In this document: piece after piece, positions 25,154 through 33,263 of the stretch | Layout: each line of letters starts with the position of its first letter | Numbering within the stretch: the stretch's first letter is position 1 | Source: JAJRXG01 sp047634015 | Lineage (GTDB): Bacteria; Bacteroidota; Bacteroidia; Chitinophagales; Saprospiraceae | Assembly (NCBI GenBank): GCA_047634015.1 | Contig: JBLIDB010000010.1 | Location: 1 to 39,724, forward strand | Direction: 5' to 3' | Length of the DNA stretch: 39,724 bases | Program-made: the position numbers and the translations under genes | Notes under the pieces: model-generated | Told to the model about the DNA's origin: nothing | The model's input: only the letters and a program-made list of their open reading frames with translations | The model's database searches: none

Positions 25154-26935
25154 CTACTGATCTAATTTTAGATCCAACTTATCAATAAGATCATCAATGA
25201 GGGGATTAATGGCTTTCAAATGAGCGTATTTCTCTTTAGGCGATGCCGGTTTAAGTTTCTCTTCTTCTTCTAATCCTTCGAACTTTTCACGATCTACTGA
25301 TATCTCAATGGCTAAGTCTTGTTGGTTGAAGTGATCTCGTAATTGCGAGTATAGCAATGTTTCTTGCTGTATTTCTTCTTTTGCAATATTGGAAGGAACA
25401 TAGGCCTGAAGCTGATTCTCTTTGTTTATCTCCAATTGAACATTGGCTAATATTCCTTTAACTGTTGGAGACTCTATGCTTTCGGTATACTGATTCCATA
25501 TTTCCTCACACTCCTCTTGTGTAAGCTCATTTCTTTGATTAGTTGTGCTCGCCACCTGTGCCTCAGCTTGCTTTAGGATTGCATCAAGCGATGAAATAGA
25601 GGGGATAGAAGTTGGGATTGGGCTGTTCGGGGAGGTTATTTCTTGTTTAGGTACTTGCTGCTTTTCTTCCTTTTGTGGTTCTGGTGCAATTACCTTGCTC
25701 GCTGGTTGGGGTTTTTCAATAGGAGTGACTTTAGGCATCCTTCTTTCTTCGCTCTCTATACTTGCCTTTAGCGCTGTTTTCTGATCCTTTTTGGGTTCTG
25801 GGGTTAATTCAGGAGTTTTTTTTTGTGTAGCACTTTGGTTTTGGGAGGGAAAGGCCTGTCTTTCCGCGAAACACAGCTTGAGAAGAGCGACCTCAACATG
25901 AAGCCTTTTATCTTTTGCTTTGGGGTATTCTACGTCGCATTTGTTCGCAAGATTTAACCCTGTTAGTATGGTCCCGTAACTTATCGCTTCCGCTTGACGC
26001 AAATACTTCTCTTTAAGTTGATCACTTACTTGGAGCATCTCCAGCGTTCTGGATTCCTTACAGTAAAGAAGGTTCCTCAAATGTCCCGCCCAGCCATTAA
26101 TAAAAATGTCTCCTTCAAAACCTCTTTTAAGCACACTATCGAAAAGAAGAAGAAGTCCACTGGCATCTTCCGTTAAGATCTTGTTGGTGGCATCAAAGAA
26201 CGCATCAAAATCGAGAATGTTTAAATTCTCCACCACCTTCGGAACCGTTATATGGTTATCGCTTCCACTTGATACCCTATCAAAAATAGAAAGCGCATCC
26301 CGCATCGCTCCATCGGCCTTCTCTGCGATAATATACAGTGCATCGTGTTCTGTTTGAATTCCTTCTCTTGTAGCAATCTCTTCTAATTGCTTGATGATAT
26401 CAGGAATTTGAATTCGCCTAAAATCATATAATTGGCATCGACTCAAGATCGTAGGAAGGATTTTATGCCGCTCCGTTGTTGCCAATATAAATATGGCATA
26501 TGGTGGTGGCTCTTCCAGAGTCTTTAGAAATGCATTAAAGGCCGCTTGAGATAACATGTGAACCTCATCGATGATAAAGACTTTATATTTCCCTTGTTGT
26601 GGCGGAAAACGTACTTGGTCTGTTAAGGTTCTTATGTGCTCTACAGAATTGTTTGATGCTGCATCCAATTCTACTATGTTGAGAGATATATCGATATCTG
26701 TATCCGCATAGCTTCCATCTTTTATAGCCGCTTTTGGATCTTCCATATTGATCACCTTGGCAAGTAACCTGGCGCAGGTCGTCTTTCCTACTCCTCGCGG
26801 CCCGCAAAAAAGAAAAGCATGCGCTAACTTATCATTGATTAGCGCATTAGTAATCGTCGTAGTAACATGTTCTTGACCGACTACGTCTTCAAACTTCTGT
26901 GGGCGATACTTACGTGCAGAAACAACATATGCCAT
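25154..26935 (-). CDS. dnaX: DNA polymerase III subunit gamma/tau
   Basis: The clamp-loader ATPase and replisome organiser; 593 residues as full-length tau. Walker A is GPRGVGKTT (residues 45-53), followed by LDAASNNSVEHIR, Walker B FIIDEVHMLS, sensor ATTERHKILP and the SRC arginine-finger motif. Domain III ends near 365; residues about 375-480 are a Pro/Gln/Lys/Glu-rich linker and the rest a C-terminal domain. The four zinc-binding Cys normally found between Walker A and ELDAAS are absent. A nine-A run at codons 371-374 could yield a short gamma-like product of about 375 residues. Confidence 0.95.
   Translation of the reverse strand: MAYVVSARKYRPQKFEDVVGQEHVTTTITNALINDKLAHAFLFCGPRGVGKTTCARLLAKVINMEDPKAAIKDGSYADTDIDISLNIVELDAASNNSVEHIRTLTDQVRFPPQQGKYKVFIIDEVHMLSQAAFNAFLKTLEEPPPYAIFILATTERHKILPTILSRCQLYDFRRIQIPDIIKQLEEIATREGIQTEHDALYIIAEKADGAMRDALSIFDRVSSGSDNHITVPKVVENLNILDFDAFFDATNKILTEDASGLLLLFDSVLKRGFEGDIFINGWAGHLRNLLYCKESRTLEMLQVSDQLKEKYLRQAEAISYGTILTGLNLANKCDVEYPKAKDKRLHVEVALLKLCFAERQAFPSQNQSATQKKTPELTPEPKKDQKTALKASIESEERRMPKVTPIEKPQPASKVIAPEPQKEEKQQVPKQEITSPNSPIPTSIPSISSLDAILKQAEAQVASTTNQRNELTQEECEEIWNQYTESIESPTVKGILANVQLEINKENQLQAYVPSNIAKEEIQQETLLYSQLRDHFNQQDLAIEISVDREKFEGLEEEEKLKPASPKEKYAHLKAINPLIDDLIDKLDLKLDQ
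25816..25824 (-). other. A9 slippery run in dnaX (programmed slippage/frameshift candidate)
   Basis: On the coding strand the frame reads CAA AAA AAA ACT CCT GAA (codons 371-376). One extra A, or a -1 ribosomal shift at the in-phase heptamer A.AAA.AAA, gives AAC TCC TGA, a stop after two codons. Loss of one A gives CTC CTG AAT TAA, a stop after three. Both alternatives end just past the clamp-loader core. Confidence 0.65.
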
Positions 26936-27015
26936 ATGCCGCGATATTACGAATTTTCAGTTCAGATATAATCCTCTTGGATGTATTATTGAAACAGAGA
27001 AAAGATTATTGTGTT

Positions 27016-27204
27016 CTAATTTACCTTAGGACAACTCTTACAGCGTTTCTTTTCTGCTTTGCGATACTTCTTGCAGCACTTCTTTTTCCCGCAATCCCAT
27101 TCGATAATAGGCCTAGTTCCTGCAGATAATATAATTTCCGCGTTGTGCTTAAATGGCCAGAATACGTTCGCTATTTTCAACTTATTTAATTTGAATACAA
27201 ACAT
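27016..27204 (-). CDS. small Cys/Lys-rich protein upstream of dnaX, function unknown
   Basis: 62 residues if started at the ATG at 27204. The C-terminal third has the pattern CGKKKCCKKYRKAEKKRC followed by KSCPK: five Cys (residues 38, 43, 44, 55, 58) in a strongly basic context. The spacing might bind a metal or nucleic acid. It resembles small Cys/Lys-rich ORFs I associate with Bacteroidota, but I cannot name a family. It ends 80 bases before the dnaX start on the same strand. The remaining part of this 559-base gap (26936-27494) holds repeat copy E and a candidate promoter. Confidence 0.45.
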   Translation of the reverse strand: MFVFKLNKLKIANVFWPFKHNAEIILSAGTRPIIEWDCGKKKCCKKYRKAEKKRCKSCPKVN

Positions 27205-27330
27205 ACTTTACTCCTTTACCGTTTTAATAACGCTGATTATGATTCTACTAACAGAATTAGGTATATGACCTATAATTCTGTTGTACCATAGCCGCCTCTT
27301 CAAAAACTTGAATTGTCGTGACATAAGAAT

Positions 27331-27420
27331 GGAAAGCTAAATCGAGAATGATGGTTTCAGGGTCTTGACAAAACTCATTTTTCGTTTCATAGAGAAAGCT
27401 ATGAAACGAAAAATAGTTGA
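27331..27420 (+). repeat. dispersed repeat, partial copy E, with a perfect 16-bp hairpin
   Basis: The block GACAAAACTCATTTTTCGTT with CATAG...GCTATG aligns with copy C (GACAAAACTC, TTTTTC, TTTCATAG, AGCTATG). The ends of the element are not recognisable. Within it, 27377-27392 and 27399-27414 are perfectly complementary (16 bp, 6-base loop). The T-rich side precedes and the A-rich side follows the stem, the reverse of a terminator for the plus strand. Confidence 0.5.
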
Positions 27421-27439
27421 AATTCAATTTTTATATTGC

Positions 27440-27468
27440 TTTGCTCAGTGATAGCCATTGTATTTTTA
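27440..27468 (+). promoter_or_regulatory. candidate promoter of the secreted protein gene
   Basis: TTTG (27440-27443), 17 bases, TATTTTTA (27461-27468), seven of eight positions fitting TAnnTTTG. It lies 26 bases before the preferred ATG at 27495. This also supports that start over the longer frame from 27417. Confidence 0.4.
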
Positions 27469-27494
27469 AGTCAATTCATTATATTTATAGATCT

Positions 27495-28946
27495 ATGAAA
27501 ATTAATTCCTCCTTTTTTTTCGCTTTGATTTTATTCTTTGGGAATCCCCTTTCTGCTCAGGAAGTAACCGTCTCTTCGGACATGAGTTTACGCGCTAAGT
27601 TAGCTTATGACATTATAGGAAGAGTCGATGAATCTATTCTCCTATATCAAAATGAATTGAAGGAACAGAGCATAATCATTTATAATAATGAGCTTGTTCA
27701 ACAGAGTGAAAGACAAATAAATCTCTTTGGGAAAAGGCCAGAAATATATGAAGTGGTGAATTTAGATACTGCTTTTGCGGTAATCTATGGGTTTCATGAG
27801 AAGAAAACAGAGAATATTCAAATGGATATTTTTAGTGCGACTGCTGAGTTAATTGACTCCATTAGTATTGCAAGCAAAGATAAGGAATGGTCTGGTTTGA
27901 ACTTTGAAACGATCATGTCACAAGATGAAAGGGTTATCGCTTTTTATGACATGAAAGGGAAAGGTGAAATGCAATTACTGATTTATGACCTTGATTTGGA
28001 TAGTGTATTGCATAATAACATCTTCCTTTTCAACGGTTCCAATCTAAATAATGATCTTCTGAATGTCGACTTGTCCAACAACGGCGATTTCTACATGCTA
28101 ACTGAAATCAATAATAATAAGTCCCAAAAAGATCAACATGAGGCCATAGTTTTTCACTTCTTCCCCTTTTCAGAAGAGATTCAACAGATTAATATTCCTC
28201 TCTATGGTGTAGTCTGCGGAGACCTTATGCTATCCGTCGATAACAATAATGGACAGATTGGAATAGTCGGGCTTTATAATGAAAAAAAGTATTCTGAGAG
28301 CACTGGGTTTTTGTGGATAGCAGCGCATCCAATGAGATTCGATAATCTTGATGTAAAATACATCCCTTTTAGTCAGGACCTATACTTTGAAGTTTATGGC
28401 AATAGAAATGAGAAACATCTTGATGATTTTGCAGTAGCAGAAGTTATCTGGAAGAATAATGGAAGCCCCATACTTACCTTCGAAATGCAAGTGGACATCT
28501 CAAGAAGAGCCGCAGGAAGATACATTACAAATCAAAGTTCTTCTTCGAGGAATTATCAGGGAAACAATACAGGATGGAGCGATCACTATCGCGAAGATGT
28601 CGTTATTATATCTCTTTCTAATAAGGCCGAAGTTGATTGGCATAAAGTCTTTTATAAAAGACAGTTCTCGCAAAATGACGAAGGGGTCTTTTCTTCATTT
28701 TACTCTTTTCTTACTCCGAGCCGTTTGCGTTTGATTTATAATGATGAGATAAAGTCGAACAATACTGTAAGCGAATATGTCTTAGATCCATTAGGAAACT
28801 ATAAGCGTACAAGTGTCCTCAGTACTGAGTATCAGAACTTAAAACTTCGATTTCAGGATGCAACCCAAATTTCATCCACAGAGCTCCTCGTTCCGAGTCA
28901 GAAAAACTATGATCTTAGTTTAGTTAAAATAGATTTTAGTAAATAA
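27495..28946 (+). CDS. secreted protein of unknown function
   Basis: 483 residues from the ATG at 27495, which begins a signal peptide (MKINSSFFFALILFFGNPLSAQ). The frame is open 26 codons upstream, but that part would bury the signal peptide. The mature protein is rich in alternating hydrophobic strands with short turns (LLIYDLDLDSVLHNN, ADIFSATAEL-like stretches), compatible with a beta-rich or propeller-like fold. No domain, T9SS C-terminal signal or lipobox is seen. It is a single gene between dnaX and the sulfate genes. A T8 run (27513-27520) lies in the signal-peptide codons. Confidence 0.68.
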   Translation: MKINSSFFFALILFFGNPLSAQEVTVSSDMSLRAKLAYDIIGRVDESILLYQNELKEQSIIIYNNELVQQSERQINLFGKRPEIYEVVNLDTAFAVIYGFHEKKTENIQMDIFSATAELIDSISIASKDKEWSGLNFETIMSQDERVIAFYDMKGKGEMQLLIYDLDLDSVLHNNIFLFNGSNLNNDLLNVDLSNNGDFYMLTEINNNKSQKDQHEAIVFHFFPFSEEIQQINIPLYGVVCGDLMLSVDNNNGQIGIVGLYNEKKYSESTGFLWIAAHPMRFDNLDVKYIPFSQDLYFEVYGNRNEKHLDDFAVAEVIWKNNGSPILTFEMQVDISRRAAGRYITNQSSSSRNYQGNNTGWSDHYREDVVIISLSNKAEVDWHKVFYKRQFSQNDEGVFSSFYSFLTPSRLRLIYNDEIKSNNTVSEYVLDPLGNYKRTSVLSTEYQNLKLRFQDATQISSTELLVPSQKNYDLSLVKIDFSK

Positions 28947-28977
28947 TATAATTGGCACTTTTTTGGTTCTCTGCCAC

Positions 28978-29006
28978 TTGTATTCCCCTCTAAAAACGTA
29001 GTTTCG
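28978..29006 (+). promoter_or_regulatory. candidate promoter of the sulfate-activation operon
   Basis: TTG (28978-28980), 18 bases, TAGTTTCG (28999-29006), one mismatch to TAnnTTTG. It lies 20 bases before the DUF2061 gene. Confidence 0.35.
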
Positions 29007-29026
29007 TTTCTTGATTTAGTCGCCAT

Positions 29027-29266
29027 ATGTCAGAAATTCACAAAGAGTCACATCTCAGAAGTATTATCAAAGGATTGACATGGAGAATAATCGCTTCCTT
29101 CACGATTCTTGTAATCACCTACTTACTTACGGGAGAGATGGATACCGCTCTTAAGGTTACAGGAGTAGAATTTGTCGTGAAGTTACTGTTATACTACTTT
29201 CATGAGAGAGCTTGGCAACAAGTACCTCGTGGTGGCGTTAGAAAACTCTTTAGAAGAAAAAATTAA
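29027..29266 (+). CDS. DUF2061 small membrane protein
   Basis: 79 residues fitting DUF2061: the N-terminal SHLRSIIKGLTWRIIASF block, a membrane segment (ILVITYLLTG), a second hydrophobic stretch (EFVVKLLLYYFHERAW) and a basic tail ending RKLFRRKN. The family is often found beside or fused to sulfate-assimilation genes; the role is not established. Here its stop is 2 bases before the cysC start, supporting co-translation and a link with sulfate activation. Confidence 0.82.
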   Translation: MSEIHKESHLRSIIKGLTWRIIASFTILVITYLLTGEMDTALKVTGVEFVVKLLLYYFHERAWQQVPRGGVRKLFRRKN

Positions 29267-29268
29267 TA

Positions 29269-29868
29269 ATGTCTGCGCATATACATCCCATATTTGAGCG
29301 CCTCGTAACTAAGAAAGAGCGAGAACGCTTTCTAAATCAAAAATCTGGAGTATACTGGTTTACGGGATTATCTGGCTCTGGTAAGAGTACGATTGTAGAA
29401 GGTGTAGAGCGTAAGTTGTTTGACCTTGGATATTTCGCTCAAGTAATTGACGGAGATAACATGCGCAGTGGTGTTTGCAGTAATCTTTCCTTCTTTATAG
29501 AAGATCGTCGAGAAAATATCAGAAGGATCGCCGAAGTTGCTAAGTTGTACAACAGTTCTGGGATTATTACGCTTTGTTCATTTATTAGCCCTACGATTGC
29601 TATTAGAAAGATGGCTCAGGTTATTATTGGCGCCGAAAATTATTCAGAAATCTATGTCAATGCTGACCTAGATGTTTGTGAAGATAGAGATGTAAAAGGG
29701 CTATATAAAAAGGCAAGAGCTGGAGAAATCAAAGGTTTCACAGGAATCGATAGCCCGTATGAAAAACCGTTTCACCCAACTCTTGAAATAAATACAAGCA
29801 ACCAAGAGGTAGCTCAAAGTGTAGCTACTGTCTTGGACTTTGTATTGAATAAATCCGCTATAGGTTAA
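29269..29868 (+). CDS. cysC: adenylylsulfate (APS) kinase
   Basis: This phosphorylates APS to PAPS. 199 residues. Walker A is GLSGSGKST (residues 33-41), followed by DGDNMRSGV (the usual DGDNVRxG motif), EDRRENIRRIAEVAKL, SFISPT and KGLYKKARAGEIKGFTGIDSPYE, the family's lid region. It is a stand-alone kinase rather than a CysN-CysC fusion. It lies 26 bases before cysD. The variation around RSGVCSN relative to the E. coli type is, as far as I recall, normal for Bacteroidota. Confidence 0.93.
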   Translation: MSAHIHPIFERLVTKKERERFLNQKSGVYWFTGLSGSGKSTIVEGVERKLFDLGYFAQVIDGDNMRSGVCSNLSFFIEDRRENIRRIAEVAKLYNSSGIITLCSFISPTIAIRKMAQVIIGAENYSEIYVNADLDVCEDRDVKGLYKKARAGEIKGFTGIDSPYEKPFHPTLEINTSNQEVAQSVATVLDFVLNKSAIG

Positions 29869-29894
29869 AATTATAGCAGCTATAAACATATACT

Positions 29895-30797
29895 ATGAAT
29901 TATCAGATAAGCCATCTAAAAGAACTTGAATCAGAGTCGATTTTTATCCTTCGGGAGGTTGCTGCCCAATTTGAGAAACCTGTTCTTATGTTTTCCGGAG
30001 GCAAGGATTCTATCTTAATGGTACACTTAGCTTATAAGGCTTTCTATCCTGCTAAGGTCCCTTTCACTTTACTACATGTTGATACAGGGCACAATTTTCC
30101 TGAGACATTAGCATATAGAGATAAGCTAGTAGAGCGGATCGGAGCTAGACTTGTAGTCGGCTCGGTAGAAGAAGCTATCAAGTCCGGAAAAGTAGCTGAG
30201 GAAAAGGGTTTCAATGCAAGTCGCAATATGCTTCAGATAGGCGTACTGCTTAATGAATTAGAGAAAGGCAAGTTCGATGCTGCCCTTGGAGGAGCTAGAC
30301 GAGATGAAGAGAAAGCTCGGGCTAAGGAACGATTCTTCTCGCATAGAGACGAGTTCAGTCAGTGGGACCCGAAGAATCAGCGTCCTGAACTTTGGAACCT
30401 TTTCAATGGTCGGAAGAATATGGGAGAACACTTTAGAGTCTTCCCTATTAGCAACTGGACGGAATTAGATGTCTGGCAATATTTAGCCGAAGAAAAAGTA
30501 GAATTGCCTTCCTTATACTTTGCCCATGAACGTAATGTTATAGAAAGAGATGGAACACTTCTTGCTGATTCCGAATACATTCCGAAGAGACCTGAAGAAA
30601 AAGTATTCAAAGAGATGGTAAGATGCCGTACGATAGGAGATGTAACATGTACAGGGGTCTGGCGCTCTAATGCAACAACGATAGAAGAGATCATAGAGGA
30701 AGTAGCGACCACTCGAATGACGGAAAGAGGAGGTCGAACAGATGATAAGAGGAGCGAAACGGCGATGGAGGATCGTAAGAAGGAAGGATATTTTTAG
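29895..30797 (+). CDS. cysD: sulfate adenylyltransferase subunit 2 (ATP sulfurylase small subunit)
   Basis: 300 residues, typical length. It forms APS from sulfate and ATP together with the GTPase subunit CysN. The PP-loop is SGGKDSI (residues 34-40), followed by HVDTGHNFPET, GGARRDEEKARAKERFFS, FPISNWTELDVWQY and the conserved C-terminus RGGRTDD...AMEDRKKEGYF. A gap of 122 bases separates it from cysN; I see no hairpin or gene in that gap. Confidence 0.96.
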   Translation: MNYQISHLKELESESIFILREVAAQFEKPVLMFSGGKDSILMVHLAYKAFYPAKVPFTLLHVDTGHNFPETLAYRDKLVERIGARLVVGSVEEAIKSGKVAEEKGFNASRNMLQIGVLLNELEKGKFDAALGGARRDEEKARAKERFFSHRDEFSQWDPKNQRPELWNLFNGRKNMGEHFRVFPISNWTELDVWQYLAEEKVELPSLYFAHERNVIERDGTLLADSEYIPKRPEEKVFKEMVRCRTIGDVTCTGVWRSNATTIEEIIEEVATTRMTERGGRTDDKRSETAMEDRKKEGYF

Positions 30798-30919
30798 GAA
30801 AGTTTGATTCGTTTAAAATAGGCAAGAATCACGCTGCTCTTCGTAATTCCATAAAGTATGCGAATAAACGAGTCACCAAATAATCGAATAATCGGCGCTT
30901 AAGCTTCAAAGAAGAAATA

Positions 30920-32179
30920 ATGCAAGAACATAATACCGAACTACTAAGATTTACGACGGCAGGAAGTGTGGATGATGGGAAATCAACTCTTATCGGACGC
31001 CTCTTATATGATAGCAAGAGCATATTCCAAGATCAGTACGATCAGATTAAAGAAACTTCTGAAAGAAGGGGAGAAGAAGGTGTGAATCTTGCTCTTTTCA
31101 CAGATGGCTTGAAGTCCGAACGCGAACAAGGCATTACAATAGATGTAGCTTATAGATACTTCAGCACTCCTAAGCGTAAGTTTATCATCGCAGATACGCC
31201 TGGCCATATCCAGTATACGCGTAATATGGTCACGGGTGCTTCCACCGCCAATGTCGCTTTGGTTCTTATTGATGCTCGAAATGGTGTAGTGGAACAGACA
31301 CGTAGACATGCGATAATCGCGTCACTATTACAAATCCCACACTTGGTGGTTTGTATCAACAAGATGGATCTTGTTGATTATGGTCAAGAACGATATGAGC
31401 AGATTCAAGATGAGTTCGAGGCTTTTGCTGCGAAGCTTGCTGTTAAGGATGTGCATTTTGTTCCCATTTCAGCTTTAGTCGGGGACAACGTAGTCCATCG
31501 TTCGGAAAAGACCCCTTGGTATGAGGGGCCAACGCTCATGTACTATCTTGAGAATGTACATATTGCAAGTGACCATAACTTTATAGATGCCAGATTTCCG
31601 GTACAGTTTGTAATTCGTCCTTACAGCGATGACTTCCATGACTTTAGAGGATATGCGGGTCGTGTAGCTGGTGGTGTGATGAAAGTGGGAGATGAGGTAT
31701 CATTACTCCCTTCTGGATTTACGACAAAGATCAAAGCTATTCACGGTCCAGATGGGGATCAAGAGGCGGCTTTCCCTCCCCAATCTGTTATTGTAGAGTT
31801 AGAAGAAGACTTTGATTTGAGTAGAGGAGATATGATTGTGCGGGCTAATAATCAGCCTACGGTCACACAGGATATAGATATCATGATCTGTTGGTTTGAC
31901 AATATAAAGCCAATCCAACTTAATGGAAAGTATACGATCCAACATACCACTCAATTTGCGCGATGTATCGTGAAGGATATCCAATACAAACTTGATATTA
32001 ATACCTTACACCGGTTGCCCGAGGATAAGGATATCAAAGTGAATGATATCGCAAGGATCACACTTAGGACTACGAAGCCTTTATTTATAGATGAATATCG
32101 GCAGAATAGAATCACCGGTAGTATCATCTTAGTTGATGAAATAACAAATAATACTGTTGGAGCGGGGATGGTAATCTGA
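30920..32179 (+). CDS. cysN: sulfate adenylyltransferase subunit 1 (GTPase subunit)
   Basis: 419 residues. An EF-Tu-like GTPase that drives APS formation by CysD. The G1 motif is GSVDDGKST (residues 15-23), with REQGITIDVAYRYF, DTPGH (G3) and NKMD (G4), then the two beta-barrel domains (VIRPYSDDFHDFRGYAG onward; ending NTVGAGMVI). It is shorter than E. coli CysN (about 475) and without a CysC fusion, as is common in Bacteroidota. Its stop codon overlaps the glycosyltransferase ATG by one base. Confidence 0.95.
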   Translation: MQEHNTELLRFTTAGSVDDGKSTLIGRLLYDSKSIFQDQYDQIKETSERRGEEGVNLALFTDGLKSEREQGITIDVAYRYFSTPKRKFIIADTPGHIQYTRNMVTGASTANVALVLIDARNGVVEQTRRHAIIASLLQIPHLVVCINKMDLVDYGQERYEQIQDEFEAFAAKLAVKDVHFVPISALVGDNVVHRSEKTPWYEGPTLMYYLENVHIASDHNFIDARFPVQFVIRPYSDDFHDFRGYAGRVAGGVMKVGDEVSLLPSGFTTKIKAIHGPDGDQEAAFPPQSVIVELEEDFDLSRGDMIVRANNQPTVTQDIDIMICWFDNIKPIQLNGKYTIQHTTQFARCIVKDIQYKLDINTLHRLPEDKDIKVNDIARITLRTTKPLFIDEYRQNRITGSIILVDEITNNTVGAGMVI

Positions 32180-33255
32180 TGAGCTTCTGGCTCACAGTTC
32201 TTATCATCGCACATGTGATTCAAACCTGTTTTTGGCTATGGATTTATAATAGCCTCCCTTCTACATCCAAAAGAAACCACACTTCTACCCGTTCTCTTCC
32301 TGGTGTAAGTGTAGTTATAGCTGCAAAAAATGAAGCAGATAATCTTACGAGGCACTTGCCCGTTATTCTATCGCAAGAGTATCCTAATTATGAAGTGATT
32401 GTTATTGACGATCACTCTACAGATATCAGCTTATCTGTTCTGATCGATTTTGCCCAGAAACATCGTAATCTTATTTTCCTTCCGGCAGAAGAGTTTGATG
32501 GTAAAAAAAATGCACTCTCTATTGCAATTACGCAAGCAAAGCATCCCTGGATACTATGTACTGATGCAGATTGTATTCCAAACAGCAAGCAATGGATAAA
32601 GGAAATGTTGGCCCAACATGATTCGGCAGATATGATACTTGGATATGGCCCTTATCACGCAAAGCCAACTTTATTAAGTGCTTTCGTTGATTACGAAACA
32701 TGGTATATCGCTTTGCAATATATGACCGCAGCACTTCATAATCGTGCTTATATGGGGGTAGGTAGGAACCTCGCCTTTAGAAAAAATTTGTGGGAAGATG
32801 TGGGTGGGTATAAATCTCATAAGACGCTTTGTAGCGGAGATGATGATCTTTTCGTGAATGCTGTCGCCAATAAACGTATCCTAATAGAAACTGATTCGAA
32901 ATCATGGACTTCCTCTATCCCTCCATCTTCTGTTAGAGAATTATGGGAACAGAAAAGAAGACACTTAACTACAGCAACGTCCTATTCATCAAAAAATAAA
33001 TTTTTTCTTGCATTAAACTTCTTGTCTGCTTTAATCGTGTATGCACTCAGCGCTTATCTCTGTTATACTGCTTCTTATTGCGTGCTGCTTCTTATGCTTT
33101 TCCGGTGGTTCTATCAATATTTTGTGAGCTATCGTTGGATGAAAAAGCTTGGCATCTTGAGGCTTTGGACAGTGGTTCCTTTCTTGGATTTTATCCTTAC
33201 ACTATACTATTCGATCCATGGTGTCATAATGTTAATCCCAAAGAAAGGTTGGTAA
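32179..33255 (+). CDS. family 2 glycosyltransferase with C-terminal membrane segments
   Basis: 358 residues. An N-terminal hydrophobic segment (about 3-20) precedes a GT-A fold: VVIAAKNEADNLTRHLP, VIDDHSTDIS, CTDADCIP (DxD) and SGDDDLFVN (catalytic base region), then EQKRRHLTTA, a variant of the processive QxxRW motif. Two to three membrane segments follow (about 270-320 and at the C-terminus). It probably transfers sugars at the inner membrane for a surface glycan or glycolipid; donor and acceptor are unknown. The one-base overlap with cysN indicates coupled expression. Repeat copy D follows. Confidence 0.85.
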   Translation: MSFWLTVLIIAHVIQTCFWLWIYNSLPSTSKRNHTSTRSLPGVSVVIAAKNEADNLTRHLPVILSQEYPNYEVIVIDDHSTDISLSVLIDFAQKHRNLIFLPAEEFDGKKNALSIAITQAKHPWILCTDADCIPNSKQWIKEMLAQHDSADMILGYGPYHAKPTLLSAFVDYETWYIALQYMTAALHNRAYMGVGRNLAFRKNLWEDVGGYKSHKTLCSGDDDLFVNAVANKRILIETDSKSWTSSIPPSSVRELWEQKRRHLTTATSYSSKNKFFLALNFLSALIVYALSAYLCYTASYCVLLLMLFRWFYQYFVSYRWMKKLGILRLWTVVPFLDFILTLYYSIHGVIMLIPKKGW

Positions 33256-33263
33256 GGGAAGGG

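Noticed and set aside
28952..28976. TTGGCA...TGCCA upstream of the sulfate operon as a third TetR operator.
   Set aside because: The half-sites are spaced much farther apart than the N6 of the two fad-locus sites, and the TATTTGGCG context is absent.
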